Positions 1 to 5,163 of a stretch of 10,660 nt of DNA are shown here, one piece after another. The first letter of the stretch is position 1. The number at the start of each line of letters is the position of its first letter. Source of the stretch: Minisyncoccota bacterium (GTDB lineage: Bacteria > Patescibacteriota > Minisyncoccia > Minisyncoccales > GWA2-38-27); the NCBI GenBank assembly GCA_028717605.1, contig JAQUNM010000016.1, positions 1-10,660 on the forward strand, in the 5' to 3' direction. A program made the translations under genes and the position numbers. The notes under the pieces were generated by a model. That model saw only the letters and a list, made by a program, of their open reading frames with translations. It did not search any database and was not told the origin of the DNA.

Positions 1-47
1 CGATCTTCTCCTAATCCTCCCAAAGAAACAACTTTAAGGTTTTTCAT
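1..47 (-). CDS. N-terminal fragment of an unidentified protein, possibly RNase J-like (metallo-beta-lactamase fold)
   Basis: Only the first 15-16 codons lie in the window, starting at the ATG at 47-45 and running off the left edge. They encode MKNLKVVSLGGLGEDR. A basic start followed by a short beta strand and the turn LGGLGE resembles the N-terminus of RNase J, where LGGLGE is normally followed by [IV]G[KR]N. Here the next residues are D-R, so the match is imperfect and the identification is tentative. The start lies 14 nt inside the end of the upstream glucose-6-phosphate isomerase gene, so translation is probably coupled and this is the fifth gene of the operon starting at 3035. No Shine-Dalgarno sequence precedes it. 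Sequence beyond the left edge would settle the identity at once (an HxHxDH motif would be expected for RNase J). Confidence 0.4.
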   Translation of the reverse strand, partial: MKNLKVVSLGGLGED

Positions 48-603
48 GTTTTAAAAAATCAAGACTTTCGGGCATTTTTTTAAAAGGCATTTCTTGTCTT
101 AATTTTGGTATTTTTTTATATTTTATATTTTTTATCCAACCGTTTTTAGTTAAAAAATAGCAGGCTCCTTGCATTTTCTCAAAAAAAACATATTCATTAG
201 TACATTTTTTAGAAACCCAATTAGCTATTTTTAATTTTCTTTTTAAAGAAGCATTATAAGTAACGTGACCATATTCAGGGGGAATAATAACAACATCGTT
301 TTTTTTAGCTAATACAAAATAAACATCTTGGACAGTCTTATTATCATTTTTCTGCATTAAAAATATAGCTTTTCCTTGCAAAACAATATATAATTCCCCT
401 ATCTTTTGATAATGTTTATGACCTTTGGTCTTAATAAACTCTTGACCTAAAGATCCTTCGTTAAAAACAGTAATATCGTACCTTAAACCATTTTTTTCTT
501 TTTCCCCCCTAAACATATAATAAAGCTCTGTGTTGGGGGCTGATTTAAACCATTTTTCATCAAAAACAACCTTTTCTAAATCTTTTAAATACCTTATTTC
601 CAT
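34..603 (-). CDS. Cupin-type (archaeal-type) glucose-6-phosphate isomerase
   Basis: This 189-aa protein probably interconverts glucose-6-phosphate and fructose-6-phosphate in the cytoplasm, using a metal-dependent cupin rather than the classical SIS-fold Pgi. The central cupin has TKGHKHY at 59-65, E70 in GELYIVLQGKA, and PPEYGH ending at H113. H62, H64, E70 and H113 fit the two-His/Glu plus distal His metal site of the family (PF06560). The downstream NWVS at 128-131 and the EYVFFEKMQGACYFL stretch also follow the family layout, and the length is normal (about 190 aa). The start at 603-601 sits 10 nt inside the end of the solute-binding protein gene, implying translational coupling; only a weak AAGAG lies upstream. 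A different cupin sugar-phosphate isomerase is possible but less likely. The enzyme assignment rests on motifs alone. Confidence 0.8.
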   Translation of the reverse strand: MEIRYLKDLEKVVFDEKWFKSAPNTELYYMFRGEKEKNGLRYDITVFNEGSLGQEFIKTKGHKHYQKIGELYIVLQGKAIFLMQKNDNKTVQDVYFVLAKKNDVVIIPPEYGHVTYNASLKRKLKIANWVSKKCTNEYVFFEKMQGACYFLTKNGWIKNIKYKKIPKLRQEMPFKKMPESLDFLKHEKP

Positions 604-2474
604 GCTCTTTTTGTTTTAATATACCAGTCTTGCACTTGAGAAAATCTATAACAAGGATTAATAATTTTTTCAAACTCAATCCCTTTAATCTTAGAAGAAA
701 CGTTATAAATATATCCCTGGGTATATAAAAATAAAGCTGGGATATCTTCAATGATGATTTCTTGTAACCCTTCTATTTTTTCTCTCCTTGTTTCCTGATC
801 AGAAATAATTCTTAATTCTTCCAAAACTTTATCTACTGATTTATTTTCATATAAAGAAAAATTGTAACCTGGGTCTTTTTTTTGTTCTGAGTGCCAAAAA
901 GGCAAAGGGTCTAAAATAGCCCCAGAAATAATTCCTATCAAAAAAGATTCATATTTTCTATCTTTTATTTCTTGTTCAGTAATCTTTTTAATATTAACCT
1001 TTACTCCTATTTTTTTAAATTGTTCTTTTAATAACTCTGCTGTTTCTAAAAGACTAGTTTGGTCTAAAGTAGAAATAGAAAATTGCAATAGATTTTTTTC
1101 CTCTTTAAAACAAATTTCGTTTAATTTTTCTCTAGTAGTTTTACTAACTAACCCTGTTCCTTTGCTAAAACCCCAAGGATCTAAAATCTCTTGTTTATAT
1201 TTCTCTTGAAAATTAATAACTGCTTTTTCTGTATTAGCACCAAAATAGCCAGTAATCTCTTTCTCAGGACATACATCCTCAAATTTAGCTAAACAGGTTT
1301 GCAATTCCGTTACTTCTGTTCCTTGAGAACCTATTTTTAAGTCTTGAGAAAAAGAAAAATTATTTTTAACTATTTTTTCCCTATAACCTGTTTCTGAATT
1401 TAGGATAAAACCCTTTTTATCTAAAATTTCATTTGCTTTTTCTAAATCTAAATTAGTCTCTTCAAATGAAGAAAAACCATAAAAATCAGGTAAAAATGGA
1501 GAATTAATTGGTTGATCAAAAACTTGTTTATCAGTAGCATATTTTAAGGCTTGTCTTATTTCTTTGTCTTTAACTTCTTGCAAATTAAAAAAGAGAGCAA
1601 AATATCTAGGCAAAGAAATTTCGTAAATATTCCAGCTATTATTCTTAGACTGTAAAGATCCAAAGCCATCAACCCCTTGAATGTCTTGTTCCTTTCCAAA
1701 AAAATAAAAATGCATTTCAGAGATATAAGCGTCTTTTACTCTTTCTAATATAAGGTTATTAATTTTATCTTGTTGTTGATTGATTTGTTTGATTTTATAT
1801 GGACCCGAGCCTATTGGTTTAAAATTATAACTAGATAAAGGAGCTTGGTCAGGAGATATTTCTTGCCAAATATGTTTTGGTAAAATCTTTAAAGTTAAAT
1901 TTTCTAAAAAACCAACATATGGTTTTGATAAAATAAACTTAATCTCAAAATCATTTATTTTTTCAACAATCACACCTATCCAGTTAGCTCTGAAAGGACT
2001 TTTGTATTCTGGATTTTGAATTGCTTGAATGGTAAACAATACATCATCCACTGTTAATAAGTTATTATCATGCCAAAAAATATTATCTTTTATTTGAACT
2101 ATGTATACTTTTTCATCCTCTTGAATATCATAGCTTTTAGCAATATCAAACTCTATCTCTCCTTTATTGTTATGCTTCATCAAGCCTGAATAGACTAACT
2201 GTAAAATGTCTCTGTCAATATCAGAAGTAGCATAAATAGGATTAATAAATCTTGGCTGACCGACTAATCCTTCTTTATATATTCCTCCGACAGTTGGTAT
2301 AACTTTTGTATTATTATAATAGAAACTTATTAATAAAAATAAAAAAGATATAATGAAAAGAACAGCAAAAATCGAAAAGAATATTTTTTCTTTTTTATTC
2401 AGAATACTAAAAAACCAAACCCATTGTCCTTTTTGGGGCCATTTTTTAAGGCCTTTTAATTTTAACCTAAACAT
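594..2474 (-). CDS. Membrane-anchored family-5 solute-binding protein (peptide ABC type) with an inserted peptidoglycan-binding domain
   Basis: This 626-aa protein has a basic cytoplasmic N-terminus (1-30), one hydrophobic segment (about 31-53) with no lipobox cysteine, and then an extracytoplasmic SBP_bac_5 domain (PF00496) from about residue 60. Family signatures are GLVGQPRFINPIYATSDIDR near 69-88, VYSGLMK at 94-100, WHDNNLLTVDDV at 134-145 and GSGPYKI at 222-228. The two halves of the family fold are separated by an insert at about 377-455 that looks like a PG_binding_1 domain (PF01471): GSQGTEVTELQ at 382-392, TGYFGANTEKAVINFQ at 408-423 and TTREKLNEIC near the end. The SBP fold resumes near 463. 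The protein probably binds oligopeptides or similar solutes while touching the cell wall. No permease or ATPase gene is in the window. Its start overlaps the secG stop by one base (TAATG on the coding strand), and its end overlaps the isomerase gene by 10 nt. Confidence 0.82.
   Translation of the reverse strand: MFRLKLKGLKKWPQKGQWVWFFSILNKKEKIFFSIFAVLFIISFLFLLISFYYNNTKVIPTVGGIYKEGLVGQPRFINPIYATSDIDRDILQLVYSGLMKHNNKGEIEFDIAKSYDIQEDEKVYIVQIKDNIFWHDNNLLTVDDVLFTIQAIQNPEYKSPFRANWIGVIVEKINDFEIKFILSKPYVGFLENLTLKILPKHIWQEISPDQAPLSSYNFKPIGSGPYKIKQINQQQDKINNLILERVKDAYISEMHFYFFGKEQDIQGVDGFGSLQSKNNSWNIYEISLPRYFALFFNLQEVKDKEIRQALKYATDKQVFDQPINSPFLPDFYGFSSFEETNLDLEKANEILDKKGFILNSETGYREKIVKNNFSFSQDLKIGSQGTEVTELQTCLAKFEDVCPEKEITGYFGANTEKAVINFQEKYKQEILDPWGFSKGTGLVSKTTREKLNEICFKEEKNLLQFSISTLDQTSLLETAELLKEQFKKIGVKVNIKKITEQEIKDRKYESFLIGIISGAILDPLPFWHSEQKKDPGYNFSLYENKSVDKVLEELRIISDQETRREKIEGLQEIIIEDIPALFLYTQGYIYNVSSKIKGIEFEKIINPCYRFSQVQDWYIKTKRAWK
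1110..1346 (-). other. Peptidoglycan-binding-like domain nested in the solute-binding protein
   Basis: Residues about 377-455 of the 626-aa solute-binding protein. It shows the repeated features of PG_binding_1: an opening GSxGxEVxxLQ helix, the TGYFGxxTxxAVxxFQ core, and a closing TTREKLNEIC helix. Cysteines at 394, 402 and 455 are confined to this insert, apart from a single C608 near the C-terminus, so a disulfide within the insert is possible. The domain interrupts the SBP fold instead of sitting at an end, since SBP_bac_5-like sequence continues on both sides. Domain boundaries are estimates by eye. Confidence 0.75.
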
Positions 2475-2680
2475 TATAATAAATTAATCAAAGCAAGAAG
2501 AATAAAAGCTATTCCTAGAAAAATGGTAAGATAAAAAAGTTTTTTTTGCAAACCTCTTCTAGTAGCATAAAAACCACCACTTTCTCCTCCTAGGGCAGAG
2601 CCTAAAGCAGTTCCTCTTTGTTGCAATAAAATAACAACAATTAATAATGTAGCTACTATAATTTGAGCTATAGATAACAT
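2474..2680 (-). CDS. secG: Preprotein translocase subunit SecG
   Basis: This 68-aa protein is the small SecYEG subunit that assists preprotein movement across the cytoplasmic membrane. It has two hydrophobic segments (about 4-19 and 49-67) joined by the diagnostic loop LLQQRGTALGSALGGESGG (18-36) and then FYATRRGLQKK, which closely follows the SecG family (PF03840). The length is near the short end for the family, as in many small-genome bacteria. The start at 2680 lies 4 nt after the stop of the preceding holin-4-like gene. The stop shares one base with the start of the solute-binding protein. Both imply one operon. No Shine-Dalgarno sequence is visible. Co-transcription with an exported binding protein is plausible, but no functional link is proven. 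Confidence 0.92.
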   Translation of the reverse strand: MLSIAQIIVATLLIVVILLQQRGTALGSALGGESGGFYATRRGLQKKLFYLTIFLGIAFILLALINLL

Positions 2681-2684
2681 AAAT

Positions 2685-3035
2685 CTATTTTTTTTTAGAA
2701 ATTAACAATATGCTTAAAATCCAAATAATTAAAAATATCCATAAATATCCTAACCAACTAACAACAATAAATGAATCATTAAAAAAAATACCGACAACTA
2801 ACCAAACTAATCCTATGTTAATTATAAAAGAAGATAATCCCAAGGTCAGAAACTTTAAAGGTAAAGTAATAACTTTTAAAATAGGCTTTATTAAGAAATT
2901 GACAATTCCCATTATTAAGCCAGCAATAAAAAGTGTTTTCAGGTTTCCAACGAAATCAATACCAGGAATAAAATAACTAGCCAAATACAATCCTAAAATA
3001 GCAGAAATAACGTGGAGAGCTAGTTTGATTATCAT
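2685..3035 (-). CDS. YvlD/phage-holin-4-family small integral membrane protein
   Basis: This 116-aa protein is almost wholly hydrophobic, with four predicted membrane segments (about 3-21, 33-50, 62-85 and 93-112) and a lysine tail. The stretch NFLIKPILKVITLPLKFLTL (46-65), followed by GLSSFIIN, is the hallmark of PF04020 (phage holin family IV, YvlD). Despite the name, most chromosomal members have no known lysis role, and no endolysin or phage gene lies nearby. Function is unknown; a membrane role is all that can be said. It is the first gene of an operon continuing through secG, the solute-binding protein and the isomerase. A promoter with its -10 box ending 6 nt before the ATG suggests a leaderless transcript. 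The stop codon is TAG. Confidence 0.85.
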   Translation of the reverse strand: MIIKLALHVISAILGLYLASYFIPGIDFVGNLKTLFIAGLIMGIVNFLIKPILKVITLPLKFLTLGLSSFIINIGLVWLVVGIFFNDSFIVVSWLGYLWIFLIIWILSILLISKKK

Positions 3036-3040
3036 TATTA

Positions 3041-3052
3041 AATGATATCATT
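3041..3052. repeat. Perfect 12-bp palindrome overlapping the -10 region
   Basis: AATGATATCATT is a perfect palindrome. It is flanked by TTATT on the left and AATAA on the right, so the symmetry extends further with one unpaired A at 3040. It coincides with the extended -10 of the minus-strand promoter and could be an operator. Palindromes arise easily in such AT-rich DNA, and a symmetric -10 would also produce one. Confidence 0.5.
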
Positions 3053-3070
3053 AATAAGAAAAAAAGTCAA
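3042..3070 (-). promoter_or_regulatory. Predicted sigma70 promoter for the holin-like/secG/solute-binding/isomerase operon (leaderless)
   Basis: Read on the minus strand: -35 TTGACT (3070-3065), a 17-bp spacer, and -10 TATCAT (3047-3042) preceded by TGA, giving an extended -10. Each hexamer matches 5 of 6 consensus bases. The -10 box ends 6 nt before the ATG at 3035, so transcription should begin at or within a base or two of the start codon. The -35 box contains the uvrC stop codon (TGA at 3069-3067), so the promoter overlaps the end of the upstream gene. This is visual matching only, with no measured start site. Confidence 0.6.
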
Positions 3071-4140
3071 TCAAGTCTTTCTCTTAGCTTTTTGTGATAA
3101 GATATAGCAAATCTATGAGCTTCGTCTCTCATATATAATATAATGTTAGAAAAATCTTCTGGCAAATCTTTTAAAAAGACTTTTTTTTCTGGAAAGAATA
3201 ATTCATTGTTCTTCTTCGCTAAAGCAGCTATTCTAATATTTTTAACTATCTTTAAAGCCACATTTAATTGAGCTTTTCCTCCGTCTATTAATATGAAATC
3301 AGGTAAGGGCCACTCTTGATGGTTTAATCTCCTTAAAAGTATTTCTTTTAACATAGCTGTATCATTGGGTTTAGTTAAAGAAATCTTGAATTTTCTGTAA
3401 AGATTTTTACAAGCTTTTCCATTCTGAAAAACAACCATTGATCCGGTCGCCTGTTTTCCTTGTAAATTCGAAACATCATAAGCCTCCATTCTTTTATATA
3501 TGTTTGTTTGACTCATGACTTTTTCTATAGATTGAATTTTATCCCTTAAAGAAGCAGCTTTTTCATATTCTTTTTTAAAAGCATGTTTCTTCATTTCTTT
3601 TTTAAAAGAATTAATCAACAATTTTTTTTTACCCGAAAAAATAGAAAATATATTTTCAATATTCTTCTTATATTCTTTTAAAGAAATATCAGGCCCAGGA
3701 CAAAGACCTAAATAACAAAAAGAACATTTCTTTTTTTCGTGTCTTTTGTATTCATGAAAAGGAAAAATATATCTAAGGGCTTGCAAAGCTTTTTTTAGTT
3801 CTTTCCCATTAGTAAAAGGACCTAATCCTTTTTTGTCGTGATTAACAATTATTTTAGGATATTTATCGTTTGTTTTATTTAAATAAAAATATTCTTTGTC
3901 ATCTTTCCACAAAACATTAAATTTAGGCTTGTATTTCTTTATTAAAGAAGATTCTAAAATTAAAGCTGAAAATTCAGAGTCAGTAGGAAATATTTTAATT
4001 TTCTGGGTGACAAAAGGGGCTTTTTTAAAAGCATGGTTTTTGATTCTTTTTTTAACATTTTTAGCCTTACCAATGTATAAAAAATAACCCTTTTTATCTA
4101 AAAAAGCATAAACCCCACATGCATTATTGACCTTTTTCAT
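3067..4140 (-). CDS. uvrC: Short UvrC-type excinuclease subunit lacking the C-terminal helix-hairpin-helix domain
   Basis: This 357-aa protein corresponds to the dual-incision nuclease of nucleotide excision repair. Domains in order: GIY-YIG nuclease (about 7-90; GVY at 9-11, YIG at 22-24, E63 as the likely metal ligand); a cysteine region CSFCYLGLCPGPD (139-151); a UVR/UvrB-contact helix pair (about 178-212, FKKEYEKAASLRDKI at 188-202); and the RNase H-like second nuclease with AYDVSN (D222), LIDGGK (D286) and RDEAHRFA (H342), which match the conserved catalytic D, D and H. It stops right after KKLRERLD, so the tandem helix-hairpin-helix domain of typical UvrC (about 600 aa) is absent. It is not Cho, because the UVR and RNase H-like parts are present. 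It is divergent from rpsF across 24 nt. The stop is TGA, and no frameshifted remainder lies downstream before the next gene. Confidence 0.88.
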   Translation of the reverse strand: MKKVNNACGVYAFLDKKGYFLYIGKAKNVKKRIKNHAFKKAPFVTQKIKIFPTDSEFSALILESSLIKKYKPKFNVLWKDDKEYFYLNKTNDKYPKIIVNHDKKGLGPFTNGKELKKALQALRYIFPFHEYKRHEKKKCSFCYLGLCPGPDISLKEYKKNIENIFSIFSGKKKLLINSFKKEMKKHAFKKEYEKAASLRDKIQSIEKVMSQTNIYKRMEAYDVSNLQGKQATGSMVVFQNGKACKNLYRKFKISLTKPNDTAMLKEILLRRLNHQEWPLPDFILIDGGKAQLNVALKIVKNIRIAALAKKNNELFFPEKKVFLKDLPEDFSNIILYMRDEAHRFAISYHKKLRERLD

Positions 4141-4155
4141 AATAATTGGTATGAT
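4127..4155 (+). promoter_or_regulatory. Predicted sigma70 promoter for rpsF-ssb-rpsR (leaderless)
   Basis: -35 TTGACC (4127-4132), a 17-bp spacer, and -10 TATGAT (4150-4155) preceded by TGG, giving an extended -10. Each hexamer matches 5 of 6 consensus bases. The -10 ends 9 nt before the rpsF ATG at 4165, so the expected start site (about 4161-4163) leaves a leader of only 2-4 nt and no room for a ribosome binding site. The -35 lies within the first codons of uvrC on the opposite strand. Confidence 0.62.
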
Positions 4156-4166
4156 AATTATATCAT
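4151..4166. repeat. Inverted repeat ATGATA-ATTA-TATCAT between uvrC and rpsF
   Basis: Two 6-bp arms (4151-4156 and 4161-4166) surround a 4-bp centre. The arms overlap the two back-to-back -10 boxes and the beginning of the rpsF start codon. The same arms abut directly in the palindrome at 3042-3051. A shared operator is possible, but the similarity may simply reflect the two extended -10 sequences. Confidence 0.4.
4157..4165 (-). promoter_or_regulatory. Predicted extended -10 promoter for uvrC
   Basis: On the minus strand the bases read TGATATAAT, a perfect TGn plus TATAAT extended -10. The -10 ends 16 nt before the uvrC ATG at 4140, giving an expected leader of about 10 nt with no Shine-Dalgarno sequence. 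No good -35 is seen (TGTTAA at 4185-4180 is a poor match), as is common for extended -10 promoters. The element touches the first base of the rpsF start codon and is 1 bp from the rpsF extended -10. Confidence 0.5.
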
Positions 4167-4551
4167 GAATTATTATGAATTAACATATTTAGCTTTAATC
4201 TCTTTAACCCCAGAAGAACTCGAAGAGATACAAACAAATATAGAGAAATTAGTAAAATTAGAAAAAAAGGAAAAACCAATAAAAAAACCACTGGCTTATT
4301 TAATTAAAGGAGAAAACCAGGCTTTTTTGGTTTCTGTTTTTTTTAATGCTGAAAGTATTACTGAATTAAGAGAATATGTTAAAAAAGAAAAAAGAATTTT
4401 AAGGCATTTATTAATCAAAACAAAACCATATAAAGAAGAGAAAAAAAGAAGAGAAAAACCTAAAAAATCTTCTATTTTTCGTTCTTCTGAAAAATCAAAA
4501 GTCGAGTTATCAGAAATTGATAAAAAAATAGAAGAAATATTACAAGATTAA
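4165..4551 (+). CDS. rpsF: 30S ribosomal protein S6
   Basis: This 128-aa protein is S6, which binds the central domain of 16S rRNA together with S18. The start MNYYELTYLALISLTPEEL matches the family opening (MxxYELTYLI) and fixes the initiation codon. The ferredoxin-like body runs to about residue 97 (YLIKGENQAFLVSVFF at 45-60, and RILRHLLIKTKPY at 76-88). A lysine-rich, then acidic C-terminal extension (about 89-128, ending EIDKKIEEILQD) follows. It heads an rpsF-ssb-rpsR operon, the classic bacterial order, with a 1-nt gap to ssb. An extended -10 promoter ends 9 nt before its ATG, so the transcript is probably leaderless. Confidence 0.93.
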   Translation: MNYYELTYLALISLTPEELEEIQTNIEKLVKLEKKEKPIKKPLAYLIKGENQAFLVSVFFNAESITELREYVKKEKRILRHLLIKTKPYKEEKKRREKPKKSSIFRSSEKSKVELSEIDKKIEEILQD

Positions 4552-4552
4552 T

Positions 4553-4966
4553 ATGAATTTAAATAAAATTTTTTTAATTGGCCGACTAACGAGAGATCCA
4601 GAAGTAAAAACAACTTCTTCTGGACAAATGGTTTGTACTTTTGGCTTAGCCACTAACAGGGTTTGGAAAAATCAAAACAAAGAAAAACAAGAACAAACAG
4701 ATTTCCATAATATTGTTTTATGGCAAAGACTGGCTGAAATAGCTTCTCAATATTTAAAAAAGGGCAGTTTAGTTTTAATAGAAGGACGGATCCAAACAAG
4801 ATCATGGGATGATCAATCTGGAGTAAAAAAATATAGAACGGAAATAATAGCTGAAAACATTCAAATGGGACCTAAAACAACTGAAAGAATAGAAAAAAAT
4901 ACAGAAGAAATACCAATTATCGATGAAGACGAACAAGAAATAGATATAAAAGATATTCCATTTTAA
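4553..4966 (+). CDS. ssb: Single-stranded DNA-binding protein
   Basis: This 137-aa SSB coats single-stranded DNA in replication, recombination and repair. The OB fold covers about 1-106: NKIFLIGRLTRDPEVKTTSSG (4-24), FHNIVLWQRLAEIASQYLKKG (51-71), LIEGRIQTRSWDD (75-87) and YRTEIIAENIQMG (94-106). H52, W57 and W85 sit where the family has DNA-stacking or structural residues. A short acidic linker ends in DIKDIPF, the partner-binding tail (consensus DDIPF). The linker is much shorter than in E. coli SSB (178 aa). It lies between rpsF and rpsR with gaps of 1 and 2 nt, so it is translated from the same message. No Shine-Dalgarno sequence is seen before its ATG. Confidence 0.96.
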   Translation: MNLNKIFLIGRLTRDPEVKTTSSGQMVCTFGLATNRVWKNQNKEKQEQTDFHNIVLWQRLAEIASQYLKKGSLVLIEGRIQTRSWDDQSGVKKYRTEIIAENIQMGPKTTERIEKNTEEIPIIDEDEQEIDIKDIPF

Positions 4967-4968
4967 AT

Positions 4969-5163
4969 ATGAATTGTTTTTTTTGCCAAAGAAATATTAA
5001 GGAAATAGACTATAAAGAAACAGATCTTATTGAAAGATTTACTTCTGGATTGGGTAAAATAAAAGGAAAAACAAAAACAAAACTTTGCACTACTCATCAA
5101 AGAAAATTAGGTAAAGCTATTAAGAGAGCTAGACATTTAGGTCTTTTGCCTTTTACAAAATAA
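4969..5163 (+). CDS. rpsR: 30S ribosomal protein S18
   Basis: This 64-aa S18 is the partner of S6 on the 30S platform. Signature segments are EIDYKETDLIERFTS (12-26) and HQRKLGKAIKRARHLGLLPF (43-62), which follow the family consensus nearly residue for residue. C3, C6, C40 and H43 (CxxC...CxxH) form a possible zinc site, as in the cysteine-containing version of S18. The length is slightly below the usual 70-80. The final 11 nt overlap the end of convergent recA. In many bacteria rplI (L9) follows rpsR; here there is no room for it, which fits the reported loss of L9 in part of the CPR. Confidence 0.94.
   Translation: MNCFFCQRNIKEIDYKETDLIERFTSGLGKIKGKTKTKLCTTHQRKLGKAIKRARHLGLLPFTK

Noticed and set aside
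560..751. 63-aa minus-strand open frame across the isomerase/solute-binding junction
   Set aside because: It lies wholly inside two strongly supported genes in another frame and has no recognisable protein features.
2710..2976. 88-aa plus-strand open frame opposite the holin-like gene
   Set aside because: It is antisense to a clear family member; its composition (Ile/Lys/Pro rich) is what the reverse complement of a membrane protein gene in AT-rich DNA gives.
2685..3035. Possible prophage remnant because of the holin-family match
   Set aside because: PF04020 proteins are common on chromosomes without phage. There is no endolysin, structural gene, integrase or att repeat nearby, and the gene is tightly packed with secG.
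3053..3066. T-tract after the uvrC stop as an intrinsic terminator
   Set aside because: On the transcript it is a U-run with no preceding GC-rich stem, and it forms the promoter spacer of the next operon. No intrinsic terminator is convincing anywhere in the window.
3896..4087. 63-aa plus-strand open frame opposite the uvrC GIY-YIG domain
   Set aside because: It is antisense to conserved coding sequence and has no family resemblance.
4165..4183. Tandem ATGAATTATT/ATGAATTAAC at the rpsF start, with an out-of-frame ATG-AAT-TAA mini-frame
   Set aside because: The first ATG gives the conserved S6 N-terminus. The second is explained by codons for Tyr-Tyr-Glu-Leu and is probably coincidence.
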